Origin: Sinelater perroti
Lineage: Eukaryota; Arthropoda; Insecta; Coleoptera; Elateridae
Reading direction: 5' to 3'
Assembly: GCA_036346155.1 (NCBI GenBank)
Contig: JARFIY010000360.1
Span: forward strand, 124,001 to 188,000
DNA length: 64,000 nucleotides
Below the pieces are notes generated by a model. The model had not been told where the DNA came from. It ran no database searches and was given only the letters and a program-made list of their open reading frames with translations. The position numbers and the translations under genes were made by a program. Below, piece by piece: positions 10,216-22,490 of this stretch. Every line of letters begins with the position of its first letter. Position 1 is the stretch's first letter.

Positions 10216-11949
10216 AAAGATTTACGATTGTCTGCATGAATGCTTTATGTTTAACATCTGAAAGGAGTAAAATATTGTGACTAGATTGTAAAAATGTTCT
10301 TACTACTTGCCAATGTTGCTAGCTTGATTATCAATTGACAATGATCGTTCAATAAACTAGCCTTAAACATTTTTAAACATTAGGTCTATTAGAAATTTCA
10401 ATCTTTTGATGCCACTTTTTTAATTATTCCTTAGCAATATTTTTGTATGGGCTTTTATTATGTTATGTGGATTGATAAAAAGCTCACTGTAGATTATTTT
10501 AAATTGGTTAAGTAACCAAAAGTGGTTTGGACGATAGGGAGTATCGAAGTCGGAATACGAGTTATTTAGAACATATGGGCATTAAGTTATACTGAATTGC
10601 CAATACTATTTACTAATATAAAAAAAATTGTTATCTCATCACATAAAAAAATTTCAATTAGGTCAATGAATATGACTATTTTCATCGAGTGAATTTTTAA
10701 TACATTTATTGTTAAATACATTATGTGTTCAATAAACAATTTTAATATTATATAGTGTTTTATTAGTGTGGCCTGAGAAAGTAAAAAATAATTGAAAATT
10801 ACATTACATTCTTGTTGATTGGTTTCGACGATTTTGGCCAGAATACGGTATGTCACAAAAAGGTGAAAAATTAGACAAACAATTCCTTTGTGTTTAGATA
10901 TTGGTTTTAGAATGTTAAAAAGTGTACACATTCCTAATGAGCAGTAATCACCGATTTACATAACTTTTAAAAACATTTTTTGCGAACCACGCGAATGGTA
11001 AGTAATACAATGGTAAAAATTGGCCAATGAGTCCTCTGTGTACAACAGGTACTGTCATGCGGGTATGCCACACCCTTGTCTTTTATGAAAATAGTTTTAT
11101 AATGGTTATATTTTTTACGTTGACACACCATACCACCCAAATCACTTCGGGTTACTTAACCAAGTCTTTTCAAAATTACTCATATATGCATGCACGTAAC
11201 ATATTAAAAGCTCATTTGAAAATATTGGTTAGAATAAACAAAAACTGGCTTTAAAGTTTAAAACTCATCTATAGACTTAATGCTGAAAGATTCACGTTTT
11301 TATTTTTTGTGGATGATCTGCCGCAAAAAACATAAGGCGAAAGAAAAAAAGATATATTTGCTGCACCCATTGTCGCTAATCCAGTTATTATTTTATTAAA
11401 TTGTTGGTGCAACAGTTATCTTAAAAGGCATGTTTTGTTTGACACATTAGTGTTATTTGCTTTATTTAAACTTGAAAATAATGGTATCGTTTTGAGTGAC
11501 GCTTTAATTTTGATTATTAGAGTATTTGAATTCTCTTACCTTTTAGCTAATAGCTTAATATTATTACTCTGAGGCACATAACATAGACACTTTAGTATAC
11601 TATAACTCGCTATTATTTAGTCCCTAACAGCTGAGAGCTATGTGCTCATTGACATTCATCGACAAATGTGTATTGGTTATGGTAACGCCTGTATATAGGT
11701 CAGTGTTATTAGATTATGGACAAGGAGTGTGAAAAGTAATTCGGCCACAATAAATCTGCACGATATATCACAGTTGGCTCTTCTTGGTCACGAATGAACT
11801 GATTCGTGCTAATCTCCGCGTGAAACAGAAGAATATTGTTGAAACTGTTTTATTTCCTCTTTAACGGATTGACTACATTATCTATGTTTTATTTTTACAA
11901 GAGGATGTGGGCAAGACATTTTACAGGTATATTGGCATCTGAAATGAAT
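10216..11949. other. Unannotated AT-rich region
   Basis: Only short random-looking frames are present. I see no supported feature. Confidence 0.5.
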
Positions 11950-12210
11950 CATAATCCAAAATGTTGTTTAGAAACTTTTGGTTCAATACGATCAAGAAGC
12001 TAATGTATTTTCCGTAGAATTGTCATTAGTGACGGGCAGTAGACAGTGGAGTACAAATATAAGAACTCTTTACCCTCAAAAATTTAAAGCCTTCATTTTA
12101 CCAAGAAAAGTATCAATGGTCATTTTTTGGGAATTTAAACGGCGTATTTCACATTGCATTTTTGAAGAAATACGACATGAACAATTCCAGCCGCTATAAG
12201 AATACTTTGA
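11950..12210 (+). pseudogene. Mariner-like transposase relic
   Basis: The frame reads YDQEANVFSVEL, resembling the mariner YDPETK.QS.EW block after the first catalytic Asp. It then reads PRKVSMVIFWEFKRRISHC, resembling PKKV..TVFWD.KGVI. The order and spacing fit a Tc1/mariner transposase catalytic domain. It lacks both ends and no terminal repeats were identified. It is a dead fragment about 260 bp long. Confidence 0.6.
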
Positions 12211-13840
12211 AATAATTGTGAGCTCGATTGCAGCGAGTTATACCTATAGGCCGAAGCAATTCTTTGCGTTGTTCGTGATTTTTTCCTTTTTTAAAGTTGA
12301 TAAAATTTGAAAAGACAATGTTACACTGAGAAGATGCGAGCAGCTCTATCTTACTAGTAGCGGCAAGATGTCTGTTTGACAGTATCATACGTGCGTAAAC
12401 AGAGATGGTAATTTCCTAGAAACGTAATAAACCTTTTCATGAAGGTAATTCTGCGTTTATAGAAAATACATAATTTATTTGTATACCACATATACTAATA
12501 TAATTATCGCGAAGGGGGCAAGCCGTTTCAAACCACCCTCTATTCCACGTTAGGTTGTATTTAACGTTCAGGATTTTAAATAATCAGAATTACCACACAT
12601 TAAGTTTAACTGAGCACATTCAACGACCTACTAATTCATATTTTACTGATAAGGTCTAGTATTTTACATTGAATCCTGAACAGGAAATCACAAAAATACT
12701 TTCACAGGGAAGTTTTTGTTGTAAATCTGTGTTAAATTTATGTTTTCTGTTTACCATTAAAATATTTTGTGTGTGTTAATGTATTACTGTAGTATTAATT
12801 TTTTTTACTTAAAAAATTGAAATATTTGTTACGGAATTTACATTTCGTTAGTGCTAAAAGTAATGTCTTCAATTTATTGCTATTGATATGTCCAAGTGTT
12901 CTCTTACTTTAATTTTCATAAAACATTGAAGACGGAAGTAAAGCTGTGCTGTCCCAATGGATTTTCCTACAGTTGCAAGGAATTTCCTTCCAATTGCTAA
13001 TACAAATATAGAAAAGAGTAGTTGTGTAGACAAAAAATAAAAATGCTTAAAGACACTTATTTCTGTTGTAAAATAATAAAAAAATACAAGTCACTACTTT
13101 CATGCATGCTCTTCTAATTATTTTGAATATACATTTTTCCTTTTTTGTAAGACTCTTCTTTATTATAGCAACTTACAATTACTCTTATTATTTTTTTATT
13201 ACGATGCGTTTTATATATATATATATTTTACGTTAGCATTGACGGCTATTGCTTAAAACATTAAATGTTTATGTGACACAGTGATATGAAAAACATTTAA
13301 GAGTTATAGTTATTGTTAACTTTATTGCTTATTTGCTATTATGGTGACGTAAAATAAATAACTTCTGTATAAACGGACCGCTGTAAAAGCACATCGTATT
13401 AAACTATAATTTCTTTGATTTGTCGCTTGTAAGCTTTTAATGGCCCACAAACACAAACTGATGATCTTAAAATAATTATTACGTCAAAACATCTTTGTAA
13501 ATCTCAACAAAAATCTTAATTTTTTGTAGCCACGTGCAAAATTGTTTTGTTATTTATACGTGGTTTGTTTCTAAAATTTAGAGCTATATAATAAAACCAA
13601 ATATAATTACAATAACACGTGCAATAAGAAAGATTCCGCACACTTCCCCTAGAATTGTTCCCAGTATTCAAAACATTTAACAACGTCTTGCGTTGGAATA
13701 GTAAATAACTGACTCGCCCAATTAGAGTAAATCCTACCAACGGTCTGAAATCTTCACTTTTTCAGAAATGGCTTAAATTTTAGGTATAGGTAGAAGTCCC
13801 AAATTTAGACACCCTTTATGTCAAAATTAATCACCTTAAT
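12211..13840. other. Unannotated AT-rich region
   Basis: It includes a short (TA)n run at 13211-13227. No coding or RNA feature could be supported. Confidence 0.5.
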
Positions 13841-13849
13841 TTGTGTTAG

Positions 13850-14070
13850 CCCCAGTTTACCAAACTGCCAGTTGCTGAGCCTTGTTGAGTCTAGCCGATG
13901 TTTTACTAGTTGTTGGCCTTCTTGAACGTGGATGACCTTAAACAGATTGCCAATCATCTCCGGATTGTTTGTACATGCACTTATTGTATAATTCTAAAAA
14001 AAAATTCTAAACCACTCAAATAATTTCGATAGTTGGTGCGTCATATAAAATTTAATGCTGTTCTACTCGC
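13850..14070 (-). pseudogene. Mariner-like transposase HTH relic
   Basis: On the minus strand a frame reads GHPRSRRPTTSKTSARLNKA, close to the mariner signature DDPRSGRPSTS.TDENI that links the paired DNA-binding helices to the catalytic domain. KLFEWFRIF, resembling a .VF.W...F helix, precedes it in a shifted frame. Only the N-terminal region is recognisable. Confidence 0.55.
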
Positions 14071-14300
14071 CCAGTCATTGCAAATACAATCAATACACGC
14101 TATATGTGCTTACTTATATGCGTCTAACTTCCAACTAATTCGATCGGCAGAATTGTCCTAATTTACGCATGAGTAGGTTTTATTTAAACCGCGCAAACTG
14201 ATTTTGGTTATATTAACACTGGTTCTGTGTTTTCTAGAATAACCTCATATATACAATTACTTGAAGAGAGGGGGGAAGGTTACACATGTGAATCGAAGAA

Positions 14301-14598
14301 GCAATCTGGTGTGAACATCACACGACTTTCCTTATCCTATTATTTGGGTGATTCCGGCAAAAATCCTGGGCCTCAATTTTTTTTCGAGTTCCTATTTTAC
14401 CAACTTTTATTTTAAATTCATGTTTATCTCATGATAACAAATCATTTTTATTCTCATGAATTTTTTGTATCTTCAACCGTTTTGATTCGCGACCGCTTTG
14501 CGACCGATTTTACGACCTTGCGACCAAACGGCTCGGACGATTTTTACCAAAAGTTTTGCACTCCCTTATCTACAAGTAAGTTGCATACCAAATTGTTT
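14301..14598 (-). repeat. Dispersed repeat B, copy 3, internally deleted
   Basis: It is the reverse complement of the family at 43883-44704 and 53127-54018. It keeps one terminus (a GTGTGA-TGT-TCACAC hairpin next to the CAGATT end) joined directly to the block around ACCGGGTGTTC and GGAACTCG. The GC-rich middle of about 400 bp is missing, and it ends at the ATTTGGTATGCAAG block. This is therefore a deletion derivative. Confidence 0.8.
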
Positions 14599-16660
14599 AT
14601 TTTATTTGCAACGATTTAATCAATAACAACATGCACTGTCGCGTCATTTTCCGGCTAGTCTGATTAATCTCCGCCGTGTAATCTAATTAAGTGACGTGTG
14701 TCATAAGCATCGTGACAGTGCTTCTTGCGTGATAAAGCGGAACCTTTCATTTTCATAAAGCCAATGACAACTCTTTCATCATTTAAAGTTTGTAAATATG
14801 TTCAATGAGATTAATAAAATAATTTAGTCAAGCAAGTACAATTAACACGACCAGAGAATTACTGCCCTTGCCATAAAAAGTATCACTTTAAGGCAATTGA
14901 GTGTCGTTACGCACTATGAGTGATGCGTGGAATTCATTAAGTTAATAAATTGTTTGACTTTCAATAGGACGCTATTTGCGTGTTTCTTGTATAATTTATA
15001 CTTTTTAGGATTAAATAAAATTATTTTTATTTACAATTATAATTAAACGAGTAATGTATTTTTAGTTTCTATAATGATTTAATTGACATTTTAGTCGATT
15101 AATATAATATATTTCTTCATTTACAATAACTACTACACACAAAACAAAACACAAACGCACAATAAGAGTCAATTATGTTGTCTTATTTTATCCAAAGTTG
15201 AAATTTATACGGTGAAAAAACTACTAGAGAAGATTGTAACTCTTCAGTTAGTTCTCAAAAACTATAGAATCTACTAGACACCCAAAAAATTTTACTGACT
15301 TTTTATTTTTTAATATTTTATTTGCTTACGTATTTTAGCAGCTTATAGAGTCCTTGACTTTCCGGCCTATTACTTTATGTCCAGAATTAAGTTTTTTTAC
15401 AAATTTTTCTAGTAATGACTAAAATGGTTTTATGTTTGTTACAGTACATGTATTGATAGAACGGACTTTTTATCTTTCTTTGTTGAATTCTTTACGGACC
15501 TACAATACATATTTAACTGAACTGGGGACTAATCCTTGTAATTTTTTCTTTTTCCAGTAGTTAACTTTTTCTTACATCAAGTGCTCGTTTAATCTTTTAT
15601 GGGTTTATATACAACAACAGGTGATAACAGGTTTTAGGATTTATATTTGGTGTAGCAATTAATTTGAAAGATAACTGAGCTTTTTTTTGGTTTGATTTCA
15701 AATTTATTTTTTTTGTTAGCTATGTATGTAAAATTATCGTAAAAAATCACTTCGGACTTGCTTTTTCTCATCAGAAACGTCAAGCAGTAATGTTGAAAGG
15801 ACAAAAAACATGTAATAATTATGTCTAAATGTAATACCAACGATGTATCAGTTGGTACAATAAAGGAAAAAGATGGAACAAAATTCCAGCTACTATATCC
15901 TGTAGCCCTTGACTAGTATAACAAATATATAGAACATGTTGATAAATGGCATTAAACGACCTTTCTATACGGCTACGGGCGTAGATCACAAAAGTGATAG
16001 ATGACAATTTTTTACAAGTTGCTTATGATAATTAATAGTAGATGAGTAGTAAACACATATGTGAATTTGAAAGAAATAATGCCGCAGTTATGAGCAATTG
16101 TATGATCAACTGAGTCTCTAATTTAGGCGTCAAGATAAAAACGAAACTATATGATTAATCTTCTTAAGAAATTAACATTATGAACGTCAGCTAGCAATTA
16201 TCTGCTCAACTTTAACGAAAAAAATAAAAAAGCAGTGCCGCCAAGAAAGACGATTGCTAAATATTCCAGGTAACCTTTTACAAAAATGTTTGTACCTCAT
16301 TTTATACACGATTCTCTTAAAGTTTATTTCTAAGTCAGCATAGTCAGTTAATATTTTTGTTTTCCTTAAATTTGTACCATTTTTATGACTGATTGTACAA
16401 TTATGTTACGGAATAAGCTAAGTTTACACATAATATTTGATTACCTTCTTAAACGTACATTTGTTCAACTAATGGTTCAAAAAAGACCTACCATTACATG
16501 AAAGACGGAATTCTTGTACTTCAAACGATTACAATACCCATAAACATATATGTGCATTGTTAAATAATTAATCATCACAAACAAAAAACAATACGTTAAA
16601 CGAACAGAATACTAAACATCCAATCCCGTAGAAATTTAAAAAATTACGAATTGCCCCTTT
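14599..16660. other. Unannotated AT-rich region
   Basis: It is AT-rich with no supported gene, RNA or clear repeat. Confidence 0.5.
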
Positions 16661-17420
16661 AGATTTAAAAGCACAAGGACCTATTGTAGATATTATATAT
16701 TCCTATAAAACGAATAACCTGACAATTTTTTACCTTACATATCATACATCTTAGCAAAACATGAATAACAAATTCTTTAACAAAGCATGAGTAGGCAAAT
16801 GAAAAAAAGTCAAAATTCTTCTTCCTAAACAAATAATTATTATTAGACCAAGTTGACTCAAGATTAACAAAGGAAACATTCTTTTTCAATTCTGATTCAA
16901 AATTAGCCCTTAGATCAAATATAACTTTAGTTAAATCTAAAATAATTAAACGAATCGTTTTAACCTGTTGAGGACAAATTAAAACAAATTAATAAATAAG
17001 TACGAGCTATAACTAATGTAGAAGGGTGAACTAATAAAAATACAGAAGTCGGTGCTAACATAGCAGTAGACAGTCAAGATGAAAAACAAATCTGAACACT
17101 TTTAGGAGCTAAAATAACTAAACTTTCGATAGCTTGTATTGATAAATCCTTACTTGTAAACTGTAAGTTACAAATATAAATTAGATCCAAATTAATATTA
17201 AAAATAAATAATAGAAATTGTTATTGACAATGAATTAAACATAATAAATGTTCAGATTAATATATCCAACCTAAAATTAATATTCATACAGGAATAAGAC
17301 TAAATTTACAAAATAATTGAAAAATAAATATATTGGTTAAAGAAAAATTCAAAATCAATTATATTAACATAATTCTTGTAATAATAAAGAATATAAGTCA
17401 AAATTTGTCTTACAAAAAAA
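16660..17420 (-). pseudogene. nad5: Nuclear mitochondrial insert (nad5 fragment)
   Basis: On the minus strand the sequence matches insect mitochondrial NADH dehydrogenase subunit 5, a membrane proton-pumping subunit of complex I. QICFSSWLSTAMLAPTSVF corresponds to the family block QIPFSSWLPAAMAAPTPVS, and the W is encoded by TGA, which is correct only under the mitochondrial code. VHPSTLV then matches VHSSTLV. Further on, LTHALFK-like and NCQVIRFIG blocks match the region around HALFKALLF and DCQDIRFMG, in the proper order. Frameshifts and changes such as P to C/S show decay in the nucleus. The segment upstream of 17110 (about 300 bp) is probably also nad5 but is less certain. Confidence 0.87.
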
Positions 17421-18190
17421 AAAACAAGCGAAAATTTGCTTTACAGGTAAAGCAGAGCGGACCCTATGCATGAAACTAAATTATAGGGTTTAACGAAATT
17501 TTATTGAAACGAATGAAACAGTGAATTATATTCAAACTAGTAATGTTCTCGCACGCTGTTCGAGAAGTTACAGGAGCAAGTTATTAAAATTGCGAACGTA
17601 TTATTGCATAAACTGTCAAAACCGTCGCCGAACCTTTTCCATGTTAAGACTATGGGAACTGGATTTGATAATTGCTCTAAATCCAGTTATCCGATTTCGA
17701 AAAAAATTATCAGGTTACCTCACTCGCTTCGAGTTCTATCATTGTGGAAAATCTCATAGTGATCGATTTCGTAGTGAAAGCGCTACAGATGCAACAGACT
17801 GACGGAGATTGTCGCATTCACCCACTGCATACCAGTGTATAAGAGCAGTCGCTCGCTTCGCTCGCTCCTGCGATGAAAGTGAATAGCGACAAAAATTTAA
17901 CGACCGGAACCAAAAAATTTGCGGGTACTTCCCGTCAAACTGAAGATTTTCCGATCAGGCTGATGTTTGGCGTCTGGACTTGACTTATTGTCCTTAGTTG
18001 AATACTGAAAACGTTATGTCTCTATCATCACAGATCAAAAATTATAAGGCGTGACAGATGTCAGAAATGACAGAAATAGAAGCTGGTCTCTAGCTTTGAA
18101 GCTGTTTTGATCAAAAGTTATAAGCCATGACAAACGACAGACATGAGAAACGTAGGGCTGGTCTCCAGCTTGGAAGCTGGGTCCGCTAAA
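17421..18190 (+). repeat. Dispersed repeat A, copy 2, with an internal insertion
   Basis: This copy begins AAAACAAGCG with the hairpin TGCTTTAC-AG-GTAAAGCA. It continues GCGGACCCTATGCATGAAAC, is interrupted at about 17537 and resumes at about 17872 with ATGAAAGTGAATAGCGAC. It ends with two tandem units of 76 bp (starting 18033 and 18109), each containing the palindrome-like AGCTGGTCTCCAGCTT or a variant. Its left end abuts the nad5 insert. Confidence 0.85.
17537..17871. mobile_element. Insertion of about 335 bp inside repeat A copy 2
   Basis: Copies 1 and 4 of repeat A run straight through AATTATA.TCAAATGAAAGTGAATAG, whereas this copy has about 335 extra bases there. The extra sequence is less AT-rich and ends with CGCTCGCTTCGCTCGCTC. 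I see no terminal repeats or known coding domain, so its identity is open. Confidence 0.6.
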
Positions 18191-19705
18191 AAGGTGATTA
18201 CTAAAACAGACAAACGTAACAGGAATGTGATAGCCAAAAAGAAGGATATTATAAAGTAGGTATGAGCAAGGGAAAAATATGCCATAACTGATCATCTGCT
18301 TGAGCAAAATTAAGACGCCGTTTTTTTACTTATGTATTTTTTTTAAGAAACCAGTAAGTACAATACAAATTGACTATTTTATCTGGCATTATAAAGAGTT
18401 ATAGTAGAGTAAAATAACATTAAAAGCATAATTAAAATGTTTCTAAGGCAAGGCAACACTTAAAGAGGATCCTTTATTTGGTAAACACTACTAGTACCAA
18501 AGAGAACGTTGTTTAACTTTTATAAATTTCCGATTAAAGAAAGTATTTCTTACCTTTGTCCCTGGCACTATATTACAAATCCTCTTGAACTGGAAATTTA
18601 ATTTATAATACTAAAAAAATAAAGGTATTTATCATTCGATTTTTGCGAATAGGAACTTGAGGTTACACCTTTCAATAGTAGAACTTCCGTCTTTAAACTG
18701 GACCCCATTTTTAATCTTGATACATGTGATTGTATCAGTCACAGCTTTTGATTTTGATGGTATATTTGTACTTTGGTAAACATTATTTAGTTTGAATGAA
18801 CTTAAATCTTAAATCATAAGCATAAAGCAATGACATTTAAAACATTTATCTCTTTATATTATAAAAATTAAAATACGTTGCTGCAAAACAAGCAGTTAGC
18901 AGCAGTTGTGGCTTCTATTTGATCACATTAACGTTTACAAACAAATAAAGCGAATTCCGCAAGCTATTGCCATGCTGTACATTTGCATATGTTTGCCAAA
19001 TCAATTGAAATCGCTGACAGATAAATTCAATAAAATGTGTTGCTTGACTTGTGCCTGTATTGCATTGAAGAATCGCTTCGCACTTTTGTTTGCTTTTATT
19101 GTTGTTTGTTTCATTTTTATTAGGTTTATACGTAAGTCGTTTAACAAAAATACAGATGCGAACTGTAGCAACCAGTCTGTGAAGGTGAAATAGTGAAATG
19201 GATATAATTATTCTTCCACTTTGATCCTGACGAGAAATGACTAAAGAAGTTTAATACTAACTGCAGTTCATATAATTGTCTTTTTAATAAATTAAATTAT
19301 ATACTATACTAAAGTTATTTAATAAATGTCCAAAATGTGCAACGGTTAGTCTGAGTTGTGTTGTTTGCTGCGCTTTAGTCTCCTTGAAATTATTGCCATC
19401 ATGATTCAAGGTAATACTAGAAAATATCCATAATTTGTTTGAGAGTAACATGTGTTGCAACAGGTATAAATATAAATAGTCTTCATTTATATAACGTTCA
19501 GTCTTACCAAATGCTTAAATCCTAAATTATGCCACTGGTTTAAAAGCACCATATAGTGGCTCAATAGAATACAAAGATCTTAATATAACTATTAACATAG
19601 TGTAAACATGGCTATTATAAATTATTTTAAATTTTCATTGTGTATTGCGCACTAAAAAGTATGAAATCGAATCAATTTTAACTACCAACGGTAATTTGGA
19701 TGTAT
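18191..19705. other. Unannotated AT-rich region
   Basis: An open frame of 95 codons at 18906-19193 shows no domain or recognised similarity. Nothing else is supported. Confidence 0.4.
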
Positions 19706-19765
19706 TTTATTAACTTTCGACAGCGGAACGCTATAAGCGAAAGTTAATGATTTTAACATGGTGTT

Positions 19766-19791
19766 TGTCTGTCTGTCTGTCTGTCTGTCTG
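19766..19791. repeat. (TGTC)n microsatellite
   Basis: About six perfect TGTC units lie just inside the left terminal repeat. Confidence 0.9.
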
Positions 19792-20269
19792 GAGACACGA
19801 TAACTTCCGTTATAATAATCGGATTTTCAAACTGATCATGTAGATCAATACCTTCTTTGTATTGATTTGTCGGCTAAGTCAGACACGATAACTTATTCCA
19901 TCACATAACATAATGGATTCATTCAAACTGACGTCATGAACATTATTCTGCCATTAATCAATTACCTTTTTGCTAATTTGACTAATTTGAGCCAAATCGG
20001 CCAAAAGTCAAAACTGATACTACACATTTTTCTTTTTTTGTCTAAGAAAAAAAAATTCAAGAGTTACAAATGACAACTATCAGACTAATCTACGAAACAT
20101 AATCTGATATATGTATTAATAAATGCTATATTAGCGATCAAAATATCTAGGTAAATTTTAACAATTTGTTTATTTACGAAATAAACGAAGCGCGTGTAAA
20201 AAGTTTAGTGAATGGTTTGATATCTGAACAGTACATGCACATGGCTGTTTAAAAACACTTCCAAAAGTG

Positions 20270-21615
20270 CCGACTAGCTTGGATTACACATGACCATCAG
20301 GGTAAACCCGATGTAGGCAGTCCAACATAGTCACTCCGAGGGTAGGGTTATATTATAACGAAAATGGTGTAAAAACCATCCGATGCACTTTCGGCTGCGG
20401 TGAACACTTCTTGTTAAAGTGCCTTATTCATTATTGAATGTTGGCAACAATCGAGGCAAAATCTTTAGTGGCTCTTATCAACTCATGTGTACTCATATGA
20501 GTCCAATCTCTGATGTTCTTAGGCCAGGAGCATCTCCTGCGACCTCGCCCTCTTCTGCCTTCAACTTTTGCTTCCATAATGAGCTGTAATGTATGGTATT
20601 TGTCATTCCGATATAAATGCTCACGATAAGCTGTTTTCTTTCTTTAATAGTTAATAGGAGTTCATTTCTTCTGTTCATTCGTCGCAGGACCTCTTAGTTT
20701 GTGATATGCTCCGTCCAAGATATACGTAGCATTCTTCTGAACACCCAGTACTCAAAAGCTTGTATTCTCTTTTCTATTAGCTTTGAGGGTCCACGCTTCA
20801 GCACCATATAATATTATTGAGTATATGTAGCACTGCACCAATTTGTATCTGGTTGTAAGATGAAGACTGCGGTTGGTAAGTAGTTTCTTGAGTTTTTGGA
20901 ATGTTGATCTTGCTGTTTCTATTTTTATTTTTATTTCCGTTTATGGGTCTCCATTTTCTGTCAGCCAGCTTCCCAGGTATTTGAATTTTTGTACTTTCTC
21001 TATTTGTCGATTATATATTATAAGTTGTGTTTGTGCTATTGGTGTTTTGCTAAAAATCATGTATTTTGTCTTTTTAGTATTTATCTTTTGCGTCTGCTTC
21101 ACGGCTTACTGCATCCATCAGCCGTTGTAGTCCTTCTAGGCTATCCGAGATTATTGCGGTGTCGTCAGCACACCTTATATTATTAAAAAGTTTACCGTTT
21201 ATTTTTATTCCGTCTTCGGAGTTTTCTAGGGCTTTGGCGAAAACTGCCTCTGAATAAATATTAAATAATAGTGGTGAGAGGATGCAACCTTGCCTCACTC
21301 CTCTTTTAATTGAGGTAGCTTCCGTATTTTCATTATCTATTCTCGCTGTGGCGTTTTGGTTCCAGTATAGGTTTCTAATAGCTATTATGTCTTCTTGATC
21401 AAGTCCTTTCTCATCAAGTCAGTACTCTCAATAGTTCGTCGTGCTTTACACGGTCGAAGGCTTTTTCATAGTAGATGAAGCACACATAAATATCTTTTTG
21501 TTGGTCACGGCATTTTTGTAGCAGAACTGACAGGCTAAATAGCACTTCTCTGGTACCAAACCCTTTCTAAATCCAAATTGGGAGTCGCTCAGATATATTT
21601 CACATTTCTGATATA
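20270..21615 (-). mobile_element. 5'-truncated LINE fragment (RT and C-terminus), nested
   Basis: On the minus strand, in order, are CEIYLSDSQFGFRKGL (RT fingers) at about 21600, MRQGCILSPLLFNIYSE (RT motif B region), IKINGKLFNNIRCADDTAII (decayed YADD box) and LEGLQRLMDAV. Near 20530-20600 comes a basic tail of the EGRRGRGRR..SW..NIRDW type. Several frameshifts and stops are present. It is an RT-encoding non-LTR retrotransposon fragment lacking the endonuclease, inserted between the terminal inverted repeats of the surrounding DNA element. Confidence 0.8.
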
Positions 21616-22029
21616 TGAACACTACGATTACAAAAATGTCCAAAAAAAAGTTTGACCTCGCTGTTGACCCCTTGATCTTTGACCAATTTGGATGGAAATC
21701 AATCCTATATGAGGTACTGATCTAAGCTATATGTATGCTAAGTATCAAGTGAATCTGTTGAATAGAACGGAAGTTAAAGTGTTTACAGACACATAGACAG
21801 ACAGACGCACAGACAGGATGTTAAAACCATTAACTTTCTATAGCGTTCTGCAGTCGAAAGTTAATAAAGCAACAAGTAATCATTAAGTGTTGTTACAAGT
21901 TGGAGAAAAAGATAATGAAAACGCATGAACTGTTGACAAAAAAAAACAAGACCGAAGCTATGTGCAGAAAATATGTTTACGACGCGATGAGAATGATGTA
22001 GTTAAGAAATAGTGAGTGCGACATTACAA

Positions 22030-22490
22030 TTAATGAGGAGTTGTGCATACCATCGTCTGCGAAGATTTGAGTAGGTGGAAGATCTGCCCCCGATTTATGT
22101 CATACAAGCTGACAAACAAACAAAAAGCAAAAGGGATAGAAATTTCTTATTATCATGTGCAGGATCTACATTTTCTGTTACAAGAGATAAAATCAGGTGC
22201 TACCAGTTCAATTCGGAATCCAAGCACCAATCGCGAATGGTGATTATACACCATATCCTTCCGATCTAGCTCCTGTAGACTTTTCTTTGTTTCTCCACCT
22301 CTAAAGCGTTACGAAAGGCGCACGTTTTGTAAACGTAGCAGCAATCCAAGAACGTGTGACAGCGGTTCTGCGAATGATTTTGGAAGAAGTTTTTGCTGCT
22401 AGTTTTTAGAAGTTTTATGAACGTTGCTAAAAATATGGTGTGAAGAACGGCGATTGTTTTGAAACTAATTGTTTGCATATTTTGTTTTAT
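22030..22490 (+). pseudogene. Mariner-like transposase pseudogene
   Basis: Fragments of a Tc1/mariner transposase appear in order across shifting frames. EDLSRWKICPRFMSYKLTNK (like EDLG.RKI.AKFVP..LT) is at about 22060. RCYQFNSESKHQS (like WCYQFNPE.KRQS, next to the first catalytic Asp) is at 22200. PSDLAPVDFSLFLHL (like YSPDLAPCDFFLFP.L) is at 22260. RVTAVLRMILEEVFAASF and NGDCFE, the C-terminus, follow at 22350-22470. Part of the catalytic domain is deleted between 22230 and 22250. It is inactive. Confidence 0.82.

Larger units (their letters stand above)
19706..21868. mobile_element. DNA element with terminal inverted repeats, carrying a nested LINE
   Basis: The two ends are inverted copies of about 55 bp. 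The left starts TTTATTAACTTTCGAC and continues through AACGCTAT to TTTTAACAT. The right end is its reverse complement ending GTCGAAAGTTAATAAA. Each end is itself a hairpin, because TTAACTTTCG recurs inverted as CGAAAGTTAAT about 30 bases inside. Subterminal (TGTC)n and (CAGA)n tracts are also inverted relative to each other. A LINE fragment occupies about 20270-21620, so the original element was probably only about 0.8 kb and non-autonomous. No clean target-site duplication could be fixed. Confidence 0.75.

Noticed and set aside
10587..10931. 114-codon minus-strand open frame
   Set aside because: Its composition is that of AT-rich chance translation (Ile, Phe, Leu, Asn) with no motif or splice support.
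18906..19193. 95-codon plus-strand frame with a hydrophobic middle
   Set aside because: No homology or regulatory context is seen; it looks like chance translation of AT-rich DNA.
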